Of a DNA stretch of 64,000 bases, positions 43,195 through 53,211 are shown piece by piece. The position numbers and the translations under genes are program-made. Source of the stretch: Alentia gelatinosa (taxonomy: Eukaryota > Annelida > Polychaeta > Phyllodocida > Polynoidae). Positions within the stretch are counted from its first letter, which is position 1. Every line of letters starts with the position of its first letter. Under the pieces are notes generated by a model, which made no database searches, had not been told where the DNA came from, and was given only the letters and a program-made list of their open reading frames with translations. The stretch covers positions 64,482,841 to 64,546,840 of the forward strand of contig OX465584.1 of the NCBI GenBank assembly GCA_950022655.1, written 5' to 3'.

Positions 43195-43299
43195 GAGTAA
43201 AACCCCGCTTCTGGGACACCTCACTTAAGGGGACATCCCACTGAAGGGGCCCCTTTGCTCGGAATGGAGGGTGTCCAGTTAAGCTGGGTTTTACTGTAC
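43195..43299. mobile_element. pogo-like MITE
   Basis: AGTAAAACCCCGCTTCTGGG ... CCAGTTAAGCTGGGTTTTACTGTA. Inverted CAGTAAAACCC.GC ends as in pogo/Tigger-type elements, TA at the right edge. Confidence 0.65.
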
Positions 43300-43466
43300 A
43301 CTAGAACCCCTTGCAAGCAGATAGCTACTGTTCTGGGCCAAAGTGTTCGCTTACGCGGGGTGCCCACTTACACGGAAATTAGATAAAATCTAATAGCAGG
43401 ATCCATTCCAAGCAAAGGTGTCCATTAATGCAGGGTATCTGCCTAGGCAGGGTTCTTCTGTAACCA

Positions 43467-43742
43467 GTAAAACCCCGCTTCTGGGACACCTCGCTTAAGG
43501 GGGCCACTCCGCTTAAGGGAACACCCCGCTTAAGGGGCCATTCTGCTTAAGGGGACATTCTGCTTAAGGGAACACACCGCTTAAGGGGACATTCCGCTTA
43601 AGGGACACTCCGCTTAAGGGACCAAATTCCTCGGAACAGACATTTTTATATAGTTTATTCTAACCCCGCTTAAGGGGGCCACCCTGCTTAAGGGGCCACT
43701 TTCCTCGGAACGGAGGGTGACCCCTTAAGCGGGGCTTTAATG
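43467..43742. mobile_element. pogo-like MITE with 17-bp internal repeats
   Basis: AGTAAAACCCCGCTTCTGGG ... CCTTAAGCGGGGCTTTAATGTA. Between the ends CCGCTTAAGGGGACATT repeats ~10 times, an expansion of the terminal CCCCGCTTAAG motif. Confidence 0.65.
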
Positions 43743-43881
43743 TATATACAGGGAAGTGGTTGTGGTGTGGCACAGGCCGTAACCCCATGGCGGGCTTCTG
43801 CTGTTTGAGGGAGATTTAAAAGCGCCATGTTTTATAACGGATGGGATTATCGGCACAGAGTAGACCCTGTCTAGTGTATAG

Positions 43882-43943
43882 GGGAGGATTACCTCCACAG
43901 GAACGACCGCAGGGATTACTTCAAGGAGAAAGATTACCAAAAG
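43882..43943 (+). CDS. Weak candidate exon, charged
   Basis: Acceptor TCTAGTGTATAG, donor CAAAAG|GTACCA. One frame reads EDYLHRNDRRDYFKEKDYQK; the frame in phase with exon 43061-43108 reads GRITSTGTTAGITSRRKITK. Both are open, so the frame is undecided. Confidence 0.22.
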
Positions 43944-44007
43944 GTACCACTTAGCATGAGTAAACTCCCATTTACTGCCATGTTCAATTCTATCCATAAT
44001 ACGGCAA

Positions 44008-45080
44008 TTTATTATCCACCTAGTACAACCTGTCCATAGAAAACACATAAAGAGTGTGTATCACCATACCAGGAGCATACAGATATATCCACCTGATACA
44101 AGGTGTGCATAGAAAACACATAGGGAGCGTGTATCTACATACCCAGAGCATACAGATATATCCACATATTGTCCATAGAAAATATATAGGTAGTGTGTAT
44201 GGACAAAACCAGAGCATACAGATATATCCACCTGATACAAAGTGTCCATAGAAAACACATAGGGAGTGTGTATCACCATACCCGGAGCATACAGATATAT
44301 CCACCTAATACCAAGTGTCCATAGAAAACACATAGGGAGTGTGTATCACCATACCCAGAGCATATAGATATATCCACCTAATACAAAGTGTCCATAGAAA
44401 ACACATAGGGAGTGTGTATCACCATACCCAGAGCATACAGATATATCCACCTCATACAAAGTGTCCATAGAAAACACATAGGGAGTGTGTTTCACCATAA
44501 CAAGAGTATACAGATATATCTACCTGATACAAAGTGTCCATAGAAAACACATAGGGAGTGTGTATCACCATACCCAGAGCATATAGATATATCCACCTAA
44601 TACAAAGTGTCCATAGAAAACACATAGGGAGTGTGTATCACCATACCCGGAGCATACAGATATATCCACCTAATACAAAGTGTCCATGGAAAACACATAG
44701 GGAGCGTGTATCACCATACCCGGAGCATACAGATATGTCCACCTAATACAAAGTGTCCGTAGAAAACACATAGTGAGTGTGTATCACCATACCCGGAGCA
44801 TACAGATATATCCACCTAATACAAAGTGTCCGTAGAAAACACATAGGCAGTGTGTATCACCATACCCGGAGCATACAGATATATCCACCTAATACAAAGT
44901 GTCCGTAGACAACACATAGGGAGTATGTACCACCATACCTGAAGTATACAGATATATCCATATAATAAAAAGTGTCCATAGAAACCACATAGGGAGTGTG
45001 TATCACCATACCCGGAGCATACAGATATATCCATATAATAAAAAGTGTTCATAGAAAACATAAAGGGAGTTTGTATGGAC
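44008..45080. repeat. 73-bp minisatellite derived from a MITE tail
   Basis: About 14 units of GCATACAGATATATCCACCT AATACAAAGTGTCCATAGAA AACACATAGGGAGTGTGTAT. The array runs directly into the reversed palindromic MITE at 45035-45366; each unit is a copy of that element's end (TTAGGTGGATAATA plus CCATACAAACTCCCTATGTG at 29640-29700). Confidence 0.9.
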
Positions 45081-45366
45081 ATACCCGGCGCATACGGATA
45101 TGTTGTATGCTCCAGGTGGCGCATACAGAAAAATAGTGCGTATGGAAAAACAGTACATAACTAAAACGAACTGATAGCGACATGCCACTTGTCCAGAAAA
45201 GGTGGCTAATAGATACAATATAGTCTGGTTTCAGATAAAAGCGGTTGTATGCTCCTCAGAGCTGCCTCTACGCAACATCCTCGCATACGCTTGGATATTA
45301 CTGCATGTCAACTCCTCAGAGCATACCATCGCTCGTATATAAAACCAGTCAATATTGTGTATGTAG
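45035..45366. mobile_element. Palindromic MITE, TGACTGGTTTCAGAT family, reversed copy
   Basis: TATGGACATACCCGGCGCAT, GACATGCCACTTGTCCAGAA, hairpin GTCTGGTTTCAGATAAAAGC ... AAAACCAGTCAATATTGTGT. Source copy for the 73-bp array. Confidence 0.8.
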
Positions 45367-45603
45367 GCAAAATTGGCAAACAATATTTTTGTTTCTGAGA
45401 GAATTTTACCGCCCAAATACTCTCTCAGAGAGTTGACAATGGAGGCCGATGTAATAAGATGAAATTGTACATAAAATTGACAAAACATGTGCCCACATTT
45501 TCCACCCCCACTGCGTAAAAGCTTTAGATGGTCCCTGGGCGCATCTAACAAGGATTGCTGAGATAGCCCACATACCCCGAACCGTTCCGCAGATTCTCAT
45601 CAC

Positions 45604-45707
45604 CAGATATATAGGGCTGCCAAGTGGAGGTCTTCATCTGAGGTCGGGTTGAGACTGTGAGGGTTTGACGTCGAGGTAATGCCATTATCACAGCTGTCAG
45701 ATGGGAT
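45604..45707 (-). CDS. Candidate internal exon, acidic
   Basis: Minus strand. Acceptor CTTCCTCACTTCACAG|ATC, 104 bases, donor ATATCTG|GTGATG; frame IPSDSCDNGITSTSNPHSLN then PTSDEDLHLAALYI. Ends close to a ubiquitin-interacting-motif-like DEDLHLAALYIS, not enough to call. A second frame (TLTVSTRPQMKTSTWQPYIS...) is also open through 45545 to a stop, so frame choice is uncertain. Confidence 0.3.
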
Positions 45708-45819
45708 CTGTGAAGTGAGGAAGTCAGTGAAATATGTGCACGAATATCGTTCACCTAGACCTAAATCATGGTGTGCCACAGTTACTACCCAACAAGAGTT
45801 ACAAATATCTGTGTCCTAA

Positions 45820-47628
45820 ACAGGCCTCAGTCTCTGAGTCCTACCCCTACCACTACCCCACAAGGGTTTATTTAACTGTACCTAGACAGGCCTCAGTCTC
45901 TGAGTCCTACCCCTACCACTACCCCACAAGGGTGAATATAACTGTACCTAGACAGGCCTCAGTCTCTGAGTCCTACCCCTACCACTACCCCACAAGGGTG
46001 AATATCTGTGTCCTACACAGAGCTCATTCTCTGAGTAATACCACTACCACTACCCCTACAAGGGTTTATATAACTGTACCTAGACAGGCCTCAGTCTCTG
46101 AGTCCTACCCCTACCACTACCCCACAAGGGTGAATATCTGTGTCCTACACAGAGCTCATTCTCTGAGTAATACCACTACCACTACCCCTACAAGGGTTTA
46201 TATAACTGTACCTAGACAGGCCTCAGTCTCTGAGTCCTACCCCTACCACTACCCCACAAGGGTGAATATCTGTGTCCTACACAGAGCTCATTCTCTGAGT
46301 AATACCACTACCACTACCCCTACAAGGGTTTATATAACTGTACCTAGACAGGCCTCAGTCTCTGAGTCCTACCCCTACCACTACCCCACAAGGGTGAATA
46401 TCTGTGTCTTAAACAGGCCTCAGTCTCTGAGTAATACCACTACCACTACCCCTACAAGGGTTTATATAACTGTACCTAGACAGGCCTCAGTCTCTGAGTC
46501 CTACCCCTACCACTACCCCACAAGGGTGAATATCTGTGTCTTAAACAGGCCTCAGTCTCTGAGTCCTACTCCTACCCCACAAGGGTAAATATAACTGTAC
46601 CTAGACAGACCTCAGTCTCTGGGTCTTACCCCTCCACAAGGGTATATATAACTGTATCTAGACAGGCCTCAGTCCTACCCCTATCCCCTCAAGGGGTAAA
46701 TATAACTGTACCAATACAGCCCTCAGTCTCTGAGTCCTACCCCTACTACTAACCCACAAGGGTTTAGACCAATGCACATATCTTAACGGAGTCGGCCCTT
46801 TTTAGTAGGTGTGGGGCAGCAAGGCAAGGGTAAGCCAATGATTAGTAAACCCCCCCTTGAGCTGTTCTTTTGTTGCCGCTGAGTTGTCAGTCGTTTCCCC
46901 TATAAATCGCTTGCCAAACGTCTGTCAACATGTTGATAAATCCAGTCAGTGACAACGGAACATTGGAAATAACCCCCGTTTGGGTTACGTAATTGGCTGC
47001 AACAAGTTCACTGACAACTATATGATTTGGGAATTAATTCAACCCTGAATCAGCAGATGTGCATTGGACTTAATTAGCAGTGTGCCTCGACAGGCCTCAG
47101 TCTCTGAGTCCTACCACTACCCCCACAAGGGTAAATATAACTGTATCTAGACAGGCCTCAGTCTCTGAGTCCTACCCCTACCCCAACAAGGGTAAATATA
47201 ACTGTATCTAGACAGGCCTCAGTCTCTGAGTCCTACCACTACCACACAAGGGTAAATATAACTGTATCTAGACAGGCCTCAGTCTCTGAGTCCTACCCCT
47301 ACCCCAACAAGGGTAAATATAACTGTATCTAGACAGGCCTCAGTCTCTGAGTCCTACCACTACCACACAAGGGTAAATATAACTGTATCTAGACAGGCCT
47401 CAGTCTCTGAGTCCTATCACTACCCCACAAGGGTAAATATCTGTGTACCAATACAGGCCTCAGTCTCTCAGTCCTACTCCTGCCCCACAAGGGTAAATAT
47501 CTGTGTCCTAGACAGGCCTCAGTGTCTCAGTCATACCATTACCACTACCCCTACAAGGGTTTATATAACTGTACCTAGACAGGCCTCAGTCTCTGAGTCC
47601 TACCCCTACCACTACCCCACAAGGGTTT
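45820..47628. repeat. 66-bp minisatellite (CAGGCCTCAGTCTCTGAGTC)
   Basis: About 25 units with CTACCCCTACCACTACCCCA and CAAGGGTTTATATAACTGTA / CTAG, two main variants alternating (TGTGTCCTACACAGAGCTCA form). A 284-codon open frame over 45734-46588 is repeat-driven. A MITE (46768-47070) splits it. Confidence 0.9.
46768..47070. mobile_element. PIF/Harbinger-like MITE inside the 66-bp array
   Basis: GACCAATGCACAT ... ATGTGCATTGGAC with exact TTA on both sides (46765-46767, 47071-47073). 303 bp, same length class as 27365-27670, with GCAGCAAGGCAAGGGTAAG-type and GTAATTGGCTGCAACAAGTT blocks. Confidence 0.7.
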
Positions 47629-47680
47629 AGACCAATGCACAACTACCGATTTCGGAACATTGATGTACCTTTGTCTGCGA
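47628..47680. repeat. Truncated Harbinger-like MITE end at an array junction
   Basis: AGACCAATGCACAACTACCG, GGAACATTGATGTACCTTTG; stops at ~47680 where the 64-bp array begins. The join AAGGGTTTAGACCAATGCAC is identical at 46761 and 47622. Confidence 0.65.
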
Positions 47681-47689
47681 CACAGGAAT

Positions 47690-48335
47690 GGGCAACAGAT
47701 ATACCGCCCCATTACTTGGCCCTGTCTCTGAAGCTCTGTATCGTATGCTCACATATATAACAAATATATCGTCCCATTACTTGGCCCGTCTCTCTGAATC
47801 TCTAAATCGTATGCTCACATATAACAGATATAAATATAACAGATATACCGCCCTGTTACTTGGCCCTTCTCTCTGAAGCTCTGTATCGTATGCTCACATG
47901 TAACAGATATACCGCCCCGTTACTTGGCCCGTGTCTCTGAAGCTCTGTATTGTATGATCACATATAACAGATATATCGCCCCGCTACTTGGCCTGTCTCT
48001 TGGAATCTCTATATCGTATGCTCACATATATAACAGATATACCGCCCTTTACTTGGCCCGTCTCTCTGAATCTCTGTATCTTATGATCACATATTACAGA
48101 TATACCGCCCTGTTACTTGGCCAGTCTCTCTGAATCTCTATATCGTATGCTCACATATAACAGATATACCGCCCGTTACTTGGCCCGTCTCTCTGAATCT
48201 CCTTGTCTTATGGTCACATATAACAGATATACCGCCCCGTTACTTGGCCCCTGTCTCTGAATCTCTGTATCGTATACTCACATATAACAGATATACCGCC
48301 CCGTTACTTGGCCCGTCTCTCTGCAGCTCCCCGTG
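47690..48335. repeat. 64-bp minisatellite (CAGATATACCGCCCCGTTAC)
   Basis: About ten units, rest TTGGCCCGTCTCTCTGAATC / TCTGTATCGTATGCTCACATATAA. Mostly uniform with small indels. Confidence 0.9.
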
Positions 48336-48524
48336 GTATGCCCACACATCACCTGCCCCGTCTTTCCCCCGCTCTCTGGGGCATATTTTACTTCCCTGAG
48401 GGGGTCCTGTCTACCGTAGGTCTCCCGTTTATCGCGTTTTCTGCGAGTCGAAAACAGATTCCTGCTTTGTTCTGTCAGAGTAAACTACAGAATAAATGGT
48501 GCTGGTTGGCGCGTAACGGTTCAC

Positions 48525-48588
48525 GCTCCAGTGCGCAATTTGTCACCGTGCTCGTTCAGGCGTATCAATGCGCCGCGTAATTCGGCGG
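48525..48588 (-). CDS. Probable tomosyn-type R-SNARE exon
   Basis: Tomosyn (STXBP5 family) binds syntaxin/SNAP-25 through a C-terminal R-SNARE coil and restrains vesicle fusion. Minus strand: a long pyrimidine tract (CTTTCCTTTTTTCTCTGGAA...TTTTCTTTTTCCC) leads to ACAAAG|CC, then AAELRGALIRLNEHGDKLR before a possible donor GGAGC|GTGAAC; without splicing a stop follows at 48521. E-L-x-x-A-x4-L-[ND]-E-x-G-x-K-L aligns without gaps with the start of the tomosyn SNARE motif as I remember it (ELARARLALDERGQKL), 8 of 16 identical. The downstream part of the SNARE motif was not found. Short match, so family is tentative. Confidence 0.42.
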
Positions 48589-48751
48589 CTTTGTGGTTTG
48601 GTTTGGGAAAAAGAAAATAGTTCCAGAGAAAAAAGGAAAGAAAGATTTGACAAACGGGGAAGAAAATGAGTGGACAAGTTTTGGGCACGTATCTAGAGAA
48701 CATCTGGAGCTTACTTCTGCCTGCACAATAATAAACTGAGGAGAACAGAGA

Positions 48752-48835
48752 AATACAGTAGAACCCCGTGTAAGAGGCCACCCGGTGTAAGCGGACACCC
48801 CGCGTTAACGGACAATTTTGCTCGAAACGGTTCAC
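48752..48835. mobile_element. pogo-like MITE fragment
   Basis: TACAGTAGAACCCCGTGTAA ... GCGGACACCCCGCGTTAACG ... CTCGAAACGG; right end lost. Confidence 0.55.
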
Positions 48836-48892
48836 TTTATTTTTTTCTATGATTGCAGTGTTTGTTAAACTTTCAACATTTATATCATTATA

Positions 48893-49170
48893 TACCTGTG
48901 TGCGAATGTCTATGAAATACTGCCCACTGCTAGGGGTGAAGTAATAATAATGTTCGTGCCCGCTGTGAGATTGCTTTAATAAGTCATCAAAATGTCGTTT
49001 TTTCATCAATTCAAGGTATATGATAATAAGCAAACGTCCTCACTGTGGACGAAACGCTTCTTGTTCTCTGTCAGTCTTCAATTTCATACCGCCTTCCGCC
49101 TATGGCGTCAGGCAGTATAAAATTGAAGACTGACCACGAACAGGACGTTTCCTAATATCATATGCTAGCA
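48893..49170. mobile_element. Hairpin MITE, GTCTATGAAATACTGCCCAC copy
   Basis: TGCGAATGTCTATGAAATAC start, hairpin AGTCTTCAATTTCATACCGC / AGTATAAAATTGAAGACTGA, loop CTTCCGCCTATGGCGTCAGG. See 19325-19655. Confidence 0.75.
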
Positions 49171-49378
49171 TTGATAGCAGATCACATTCATGCTATTTCA
49201 GTTCATATTTTTAAATTCTGTTCAGATTCTTGGTTTTACATCCTATTGAAACACTACACTTTTTTCATATATATGGGGTTATTATCAGGGTAAAAGCGTA
49301 GAGGTTCGAAATAAAAAAATAAAAATATAATGATAATAATTGGCCATATGCCTTAACCTACTAAACATTTCATACTTA

Positions 49379-49802
49379 GGGGGTGCGTCCACCAACCACG
49401 ACAAGGCTGCGACAACGGCTTTCCGACAGGGTCCACGACAGCCCTACGATTGGAAGCCTTGTCGTAGCCTTGTCGTGGTTGGTGGACCACAGTTCCCGAC
49501 AAGAGGCTACGACAAGGCCACGACAGGCTGCGACATGAAGCTTGTCGGGGGCCTTCCGACAAGGTTACGACAAAATCGAACATGTTCGATTTTGGAGCCG
49601 TGTCGTGGCGTGTCGTGGCATGTCGGGAGGTTGTCGCAGAGGTCTATGATAGAATATTTAGGTGGAGCGTGGACGTCCCGACAGGCTGCGACAAGGGGTC
49701 ACGACAGCCCCCCTTCTCACGACAAGGCTGCGACAAGGCTGCGATTGGAACTTTCTTGTCGGCGCGTGTCGCAGCCCTGTCGTGGTTGGTGGACGCACCC
49801 CC
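49379..49802. mobile_element. Tc1/mariner-like MITE with TA duplication
   Basis: TA|GGGGGTGCGTCCACCAACCA ... right end reverse complement GGGGGTGCGTCCACCAACCA|TA. TIRs ~30 bp, 424 bp long, packed with CGACAAGGCTGCGAC copies in both orientations. A 169-codon open frame is a by-product. No transposase. Confidence 0.8.
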
Positions 49803-49912
49803 TAGCAATCACTCAATTATCTCTTTTTATTTTCAGAATAACGCCATGATTGGCGGTGTTACATTTTGCTCCGTATTCTGAAAGTCTTCATCGTACATTG
49901 TGATTGTTGCTG

Positions 49913-50062
49913 AAGGCCTGGCGTCCACCTACTACGATAAAAATTTAGACCTCCCGATATGGCACCGATACAAAAAGCAAACATCGGAGACATATCAGGA
50001 AGGTGCAAATCTGTCTAGACATGCCAATCTACCACGCATCGTAAGGGTGGACGCCGGGCCTT
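49913..50062. mobile_element. 150-bp TIR element AGGCCTGGCGTCCACC
   Basis: AAGGCCTGGCGTCCACCTAC and (reverse complement) AAGGCCCGGCGTCCACCCTT. Inner CCGATATGGCACCGATAC is shared with 42047-42469. Confidence 0.75.
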
Positions 50063-50227
50063 AATAAACAATTTGGATAATACACACAAGATGTGTGGTT
50101 TTCTTGGCTAAGTGATACTTTATAATAGTCCACAGTTTAACTATAGCGTATGATAATAATTTGGTGTTTTTCTTTATATAATTCCGTATCTAGTACCATT
50201 GAAGTAACATAGATATAAACAAGATAG

Positions 50228-50342
50228 ATGTTTATTTTGACCCCGTGCAAGCGTTTACCCCGCACAAAAGTGGTCACTCTGCGTAAGCGGACACTTTGGC
50301 CAGGAACGAAGGGTGTCTGCTTACGTAGGGTTTTACTGTAGG
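50228..50342. mobile_element. pogo-like MITE
   Basis: GACCCCGTGCAAGCGTTTAC ... GTCTGCTTACGTAGGGTTTTACTGTA; inner GCGTAAGCGGACACTTTGG as at 59335. Confidence 0.65.
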
Positions 50343-50403
50343 TGAACTTCTGTGACACTGATCTAGAGATATTTATTGAAAACAGGGCCATCTGGGAATA
50401 TAC

Positions 50404-50452
50404 CTTTTGGCTCCGTTTCTTTTCATTGGGCAGCTGTTAAAAGAGATTTCCA
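50404..50452 (-). CDS. Candidate small internal exon
   Basis: Minus strand. Acceptor CCAGTGTTTTCTGCAG|TG, donor CCAAAAG|GTATAT, 49 bases; frame EISFNSCPMKRNGAK(R). Both splice signals are good but the exon is short and unrecognised. Confidence 0.28.
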
Positions 50453-50583
50453 CTGCAGAAAACACTGGTTCCATTTCAAAAGTCTGAATTCAGCCCTGTA
50501 CTCTGAAAGATTTCCTTGTACCCCTCCACCTAACCCACCCCTCCCCCTCGTAATACATGGGCCTGTTGAATTATATAGGCTCC

Positions 50584-50639
50584 TTTGACCACAGAGTAAT
50601 TCACTCAGTTTCGCTTCGTGAATTACTCTGTGGTCAAAC
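50584..50639. repeat. Perfect hairpin of the modular family
   Basis: TTTGACCACAGAGTAATTCAC and its exact reverse complement flank TCAGTTTCGCTT. Followed by AACTCGGTGGAG...TTATTTTCATCTCG as at 59090-59190, where the complete element occurs. Confidence 0.8.
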
Positions 50640-50904
50640 TCGGTGGAGTACGATCCAAGTTATTTTCATCTCGTGAGTTTCCAAAGACTTGTAAACACAA
50701 AAATGGTACCCACTGCCCATTCAGTTTAACACCCGCCATTAGAATGAGGAGTAGGGGCAAGGGCCCGAGTGGAAGAACGGCTCTATAGCCGAATTCGGTG
50801 ATTGTGTAACACACAATATTCCCTAATGAAAATTACAAAAGAAAAAAAAGTACCCTGTACCTTCGTAGACATAAGTTACTTAACAGACCCCAGGATTTAA
50901 TTCC

Positions 50905-50925
50905 TGAGCCAAGATGGCGGCTTAG
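50905..50925 (+). promoter_or_regulatory. YY1-type motif CCAAGATGGCGGC
   Basis: AAGATGGCGGC is the consensus of YY1 sites that mark many animal promoters. The ATG inside is followed by a stop after three codons. No other promoter motif nearby, so may be chance. Confidence 0.25.
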
Positions 50926-51146
50926 GGGGTCTAACCTCGTCATGACCTATAGATCCACCTCAGGGACCATGCTGGGACCCGGCGTCACCCTATAGCTGCT
51001 ATATATCAGGCCGGTCACTACACGCTTCTGAACAGGGCGATAATAGGGGGCTTACAAAAAGCAGACGACTTTGAAGAGACGCACGCGGCGTTCGTCGCTG
51101 GTTTCTTCTGAGTGTCGGGAGAACAATAATAAGTTAGACACGCTCC

Positions 51147-51212
51147 GTGGGGGGGGGGGGGGGGGTGTTCGGGGGGAGGGGGTGCTTCCCGGGAGAGGGG
51201 GGGGGGGGGTCT
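51147..51212. repeat. Poly-G tracts
   Basis: Two long G-runs separated by TGTTC, AGGGGGTGCTTCCC: potential G-quadruplex and likely polymorphic. The minus-strand proline-rich frame across it is spurious. Confidence 0.85.
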
Positions 51213-51551
51213 ACCATTATGGATGAAGTACGGACCAAGTTTAGACTCGTTATTTTTTTTCAGAGTTGTCGGGTCAAAGTAGCTACAGTAAAACATCCCT
51301 TTGTCACAACTTTACACAAATCGCTCTACAAGTTGAAATAGAAATGATATTGGATTTCTTCTAAAAGCTTTGGCTCTATTGTATCTCGATTTAAGAAGAT
51401 TCTGTTTGTTTTAACTTATATTTGGACTGGGTAAACGTAGTCAGTCTTGCAACTGTGTTTGATGTACTTTAATGCAATTTTTCTATTTTAAGCAAAACTG
51501 TATGGTTTCTGAGTAATTTATGAAACATGGATTATACTTAGTTTCCCCTGA

Positions 51552-51728
51552 CGAAATTGATGAGTGTTTGGTTTGTGTCCCTGTTCCCCATCGTGTTTGA
51601 AGCGCGCAGTAATATGAACGAGGCGATTACTGAGGGAATATTCTGAAGCGCTCCAAATGAAATCATTGAAATGGCGAATGGGGACTCAGACCAAACATGA
51701 ACATGTTTCTGATTTTATCTTAGCCGGG
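51552..51728. repeat. Hairpin MITE, GTCTGTGTCCCCGTT family, third copy
   Basis: GGTTTGTGTCCCTGTTCCCC / GGGGACTCAGACCAAAC arms; ends GATTTTATCTTAGCCG. Followed by a reversed head TAATGTTAAGGCTATGGA at ~51797 that abuts the 46-bp array. Confidence 0.7.
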
Positions 51729-51816
51729 AAATATTCATCTGTTTATCACCCGTTGAGTATCAGTTATCGTACTCGCAAGCCTGTTGAGTACGAGTTTCTA
51801 ATGTTAAGGCTATGGA

Positions 51817-52605
51817 CCTCACAGGGTGTTTGTCTGAGACAAATCCTGCTGAGATTCATGTACCTCACAGGGTGTTTGTCTTAGACAAATCCTGCTGAGA
51901 TTCATGTACCTCACAGGGTGTTTGTCTGAGACAAATCCTGCTGAGATTCATGTACCTCACAGGGAGTTTGTCTGAAAAAAATCCTGCTGTGATTCATGTA
52001 CCTCACAGGGAGTTCGTCTGAGACAAATCCTGCTGTGATTCATGTACCTCACAGGGTGTTTGTCTGAGACAGATCCTGCTGTGATTCATGTACCTCACAG
52101 GGTGTTTGTCTGAGACAGATCCTGCTGTGATTCATGTACCTCACAGGGTGTTTGTCTGAGACAGATCCTGCTGAGATTCATGTACCTCACAGGGTGTTTG
52201 TCCGAGATAAATCCTGCTGAGATTCATGTACCTCACAGGGTGTTTGTCTGAGACAGATCCTGCTGAGATTCATGTACCTCACAGGGTGTTTGTCTGAGAC
52301 AGATCCTGCTGAGATTCATGTACCTCACAGGGTGTTTGTCTGAGACAAATCCTGCCAAGATTCATATACCTCACAGGGTGTTTCTCTATAACAAATCCTG
52401 CAGAGATTCATGTACCTCACAGGGTGTTTGTCTCAGACAAGTCCTGCTGAGATTCATGTACCTCACAGGGTGTTTGTCTGAGACAAATCCTGCCAAGATT
52501 CATATACCTCACAGGGTGTTTCTCTATAACAAATCCTGCCGAGATTCATGTACCTCACAGGGTGTTTGTCTGAGACAAATCCTGCTGAGATTCTGTACTC
52601 TAACT
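51817..52605. repeat. 46-bp minisatellite with a palindrome in each unit
   Basis: About 17 units CCTCACAGGGTGTTTGTCTG AGACAAATCCTGCTGAGATT CATGTA; TTTGTCTGAGACAAA is self-complementary. Derived from the sub-terminal part of the TIR element at 9489-10037; the family's GGAACAGAATCTCATGAGAT and GTGTGAATTCCACTTAA end follows at 52606-52810. Confidence 0.9.
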
Positions 52606-52812
52606 TGTAGGGTTCCATTTCCCTGAGACAGGTTTTTCCTTTGTGGTTGTTGGCGTCATTTACCCCTAAAAAGGAATAGAATCTCATGAGATGTTGAACT
52701 CTGTGAGGTACATGAATCTCACCGTGTGAATTCCACTTAACAAGGAACAGAATCTCATGAGATTTTGAACCCTGTGAGGTACATGAATCTCACCGTGTGA
52801 ATTCCACGTAAT
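52606..52812. mobile_element. Terminal part of the AAGTGGAATTCACA element, duplicated
   Basis: AGGGTTCCATTTCCCTGAGA, then two copies of GAGGTACATGAATCTCACCG TGTGAATTCCAC (52700 and 52772). Right TIR of the element whose body is the 46-bp array. 52813-53210 after it shows nothing recognisable beyond AATAAA at ~53100. Confidence 0.65.
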
Positions 52813-53211
52813 ATGTTGCAAGGCCTTGTCTATAATATTCACACACCCCGGGGAGTTAAAGTGCTCGATGATTCACACAGTGGGCTTTTCATAATACATA
52901 CACACAAACAAGCCGCATTCAATGTAGTCTGAAATCTGGCCGACAAGAGGCATCTATCTGTATGTGTAAAGCTAATGGGGCAGACATATTGTTAACTTAC
53001 AACATTTACCATCAAAGGCTCGGTGATATATAAAGCCCCTGGCAGGAGCAACCATAAGCAATGAACATTCAACAGCTGGTCTTACAAGCTATGAACTTTA
53101 ATAAAATGATTTATTCATAGGAATGACAGAGAATCACTTAACATGGAAGTAGAAGCGGTTTGTTTACTACGAGCTCATTTATATTGTACATAAGTTATTA
53201 TTATTATTTGG

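Noticed and set aside
45734..46588. 284-codon frame
   Set aside because: 66-bp array, divisible by three.
49340..49849. 169-codon Arg/Pro-rich frame
   Set aside because: Formed by the motif copies of the TA-flanked MITE; also open on the other strand.
50376..50588. 70-codon plus-strand frame
   Set aside because: Overlaps the better-supported minus-strand exon; ends in low-complexity CCACCCC sequence.
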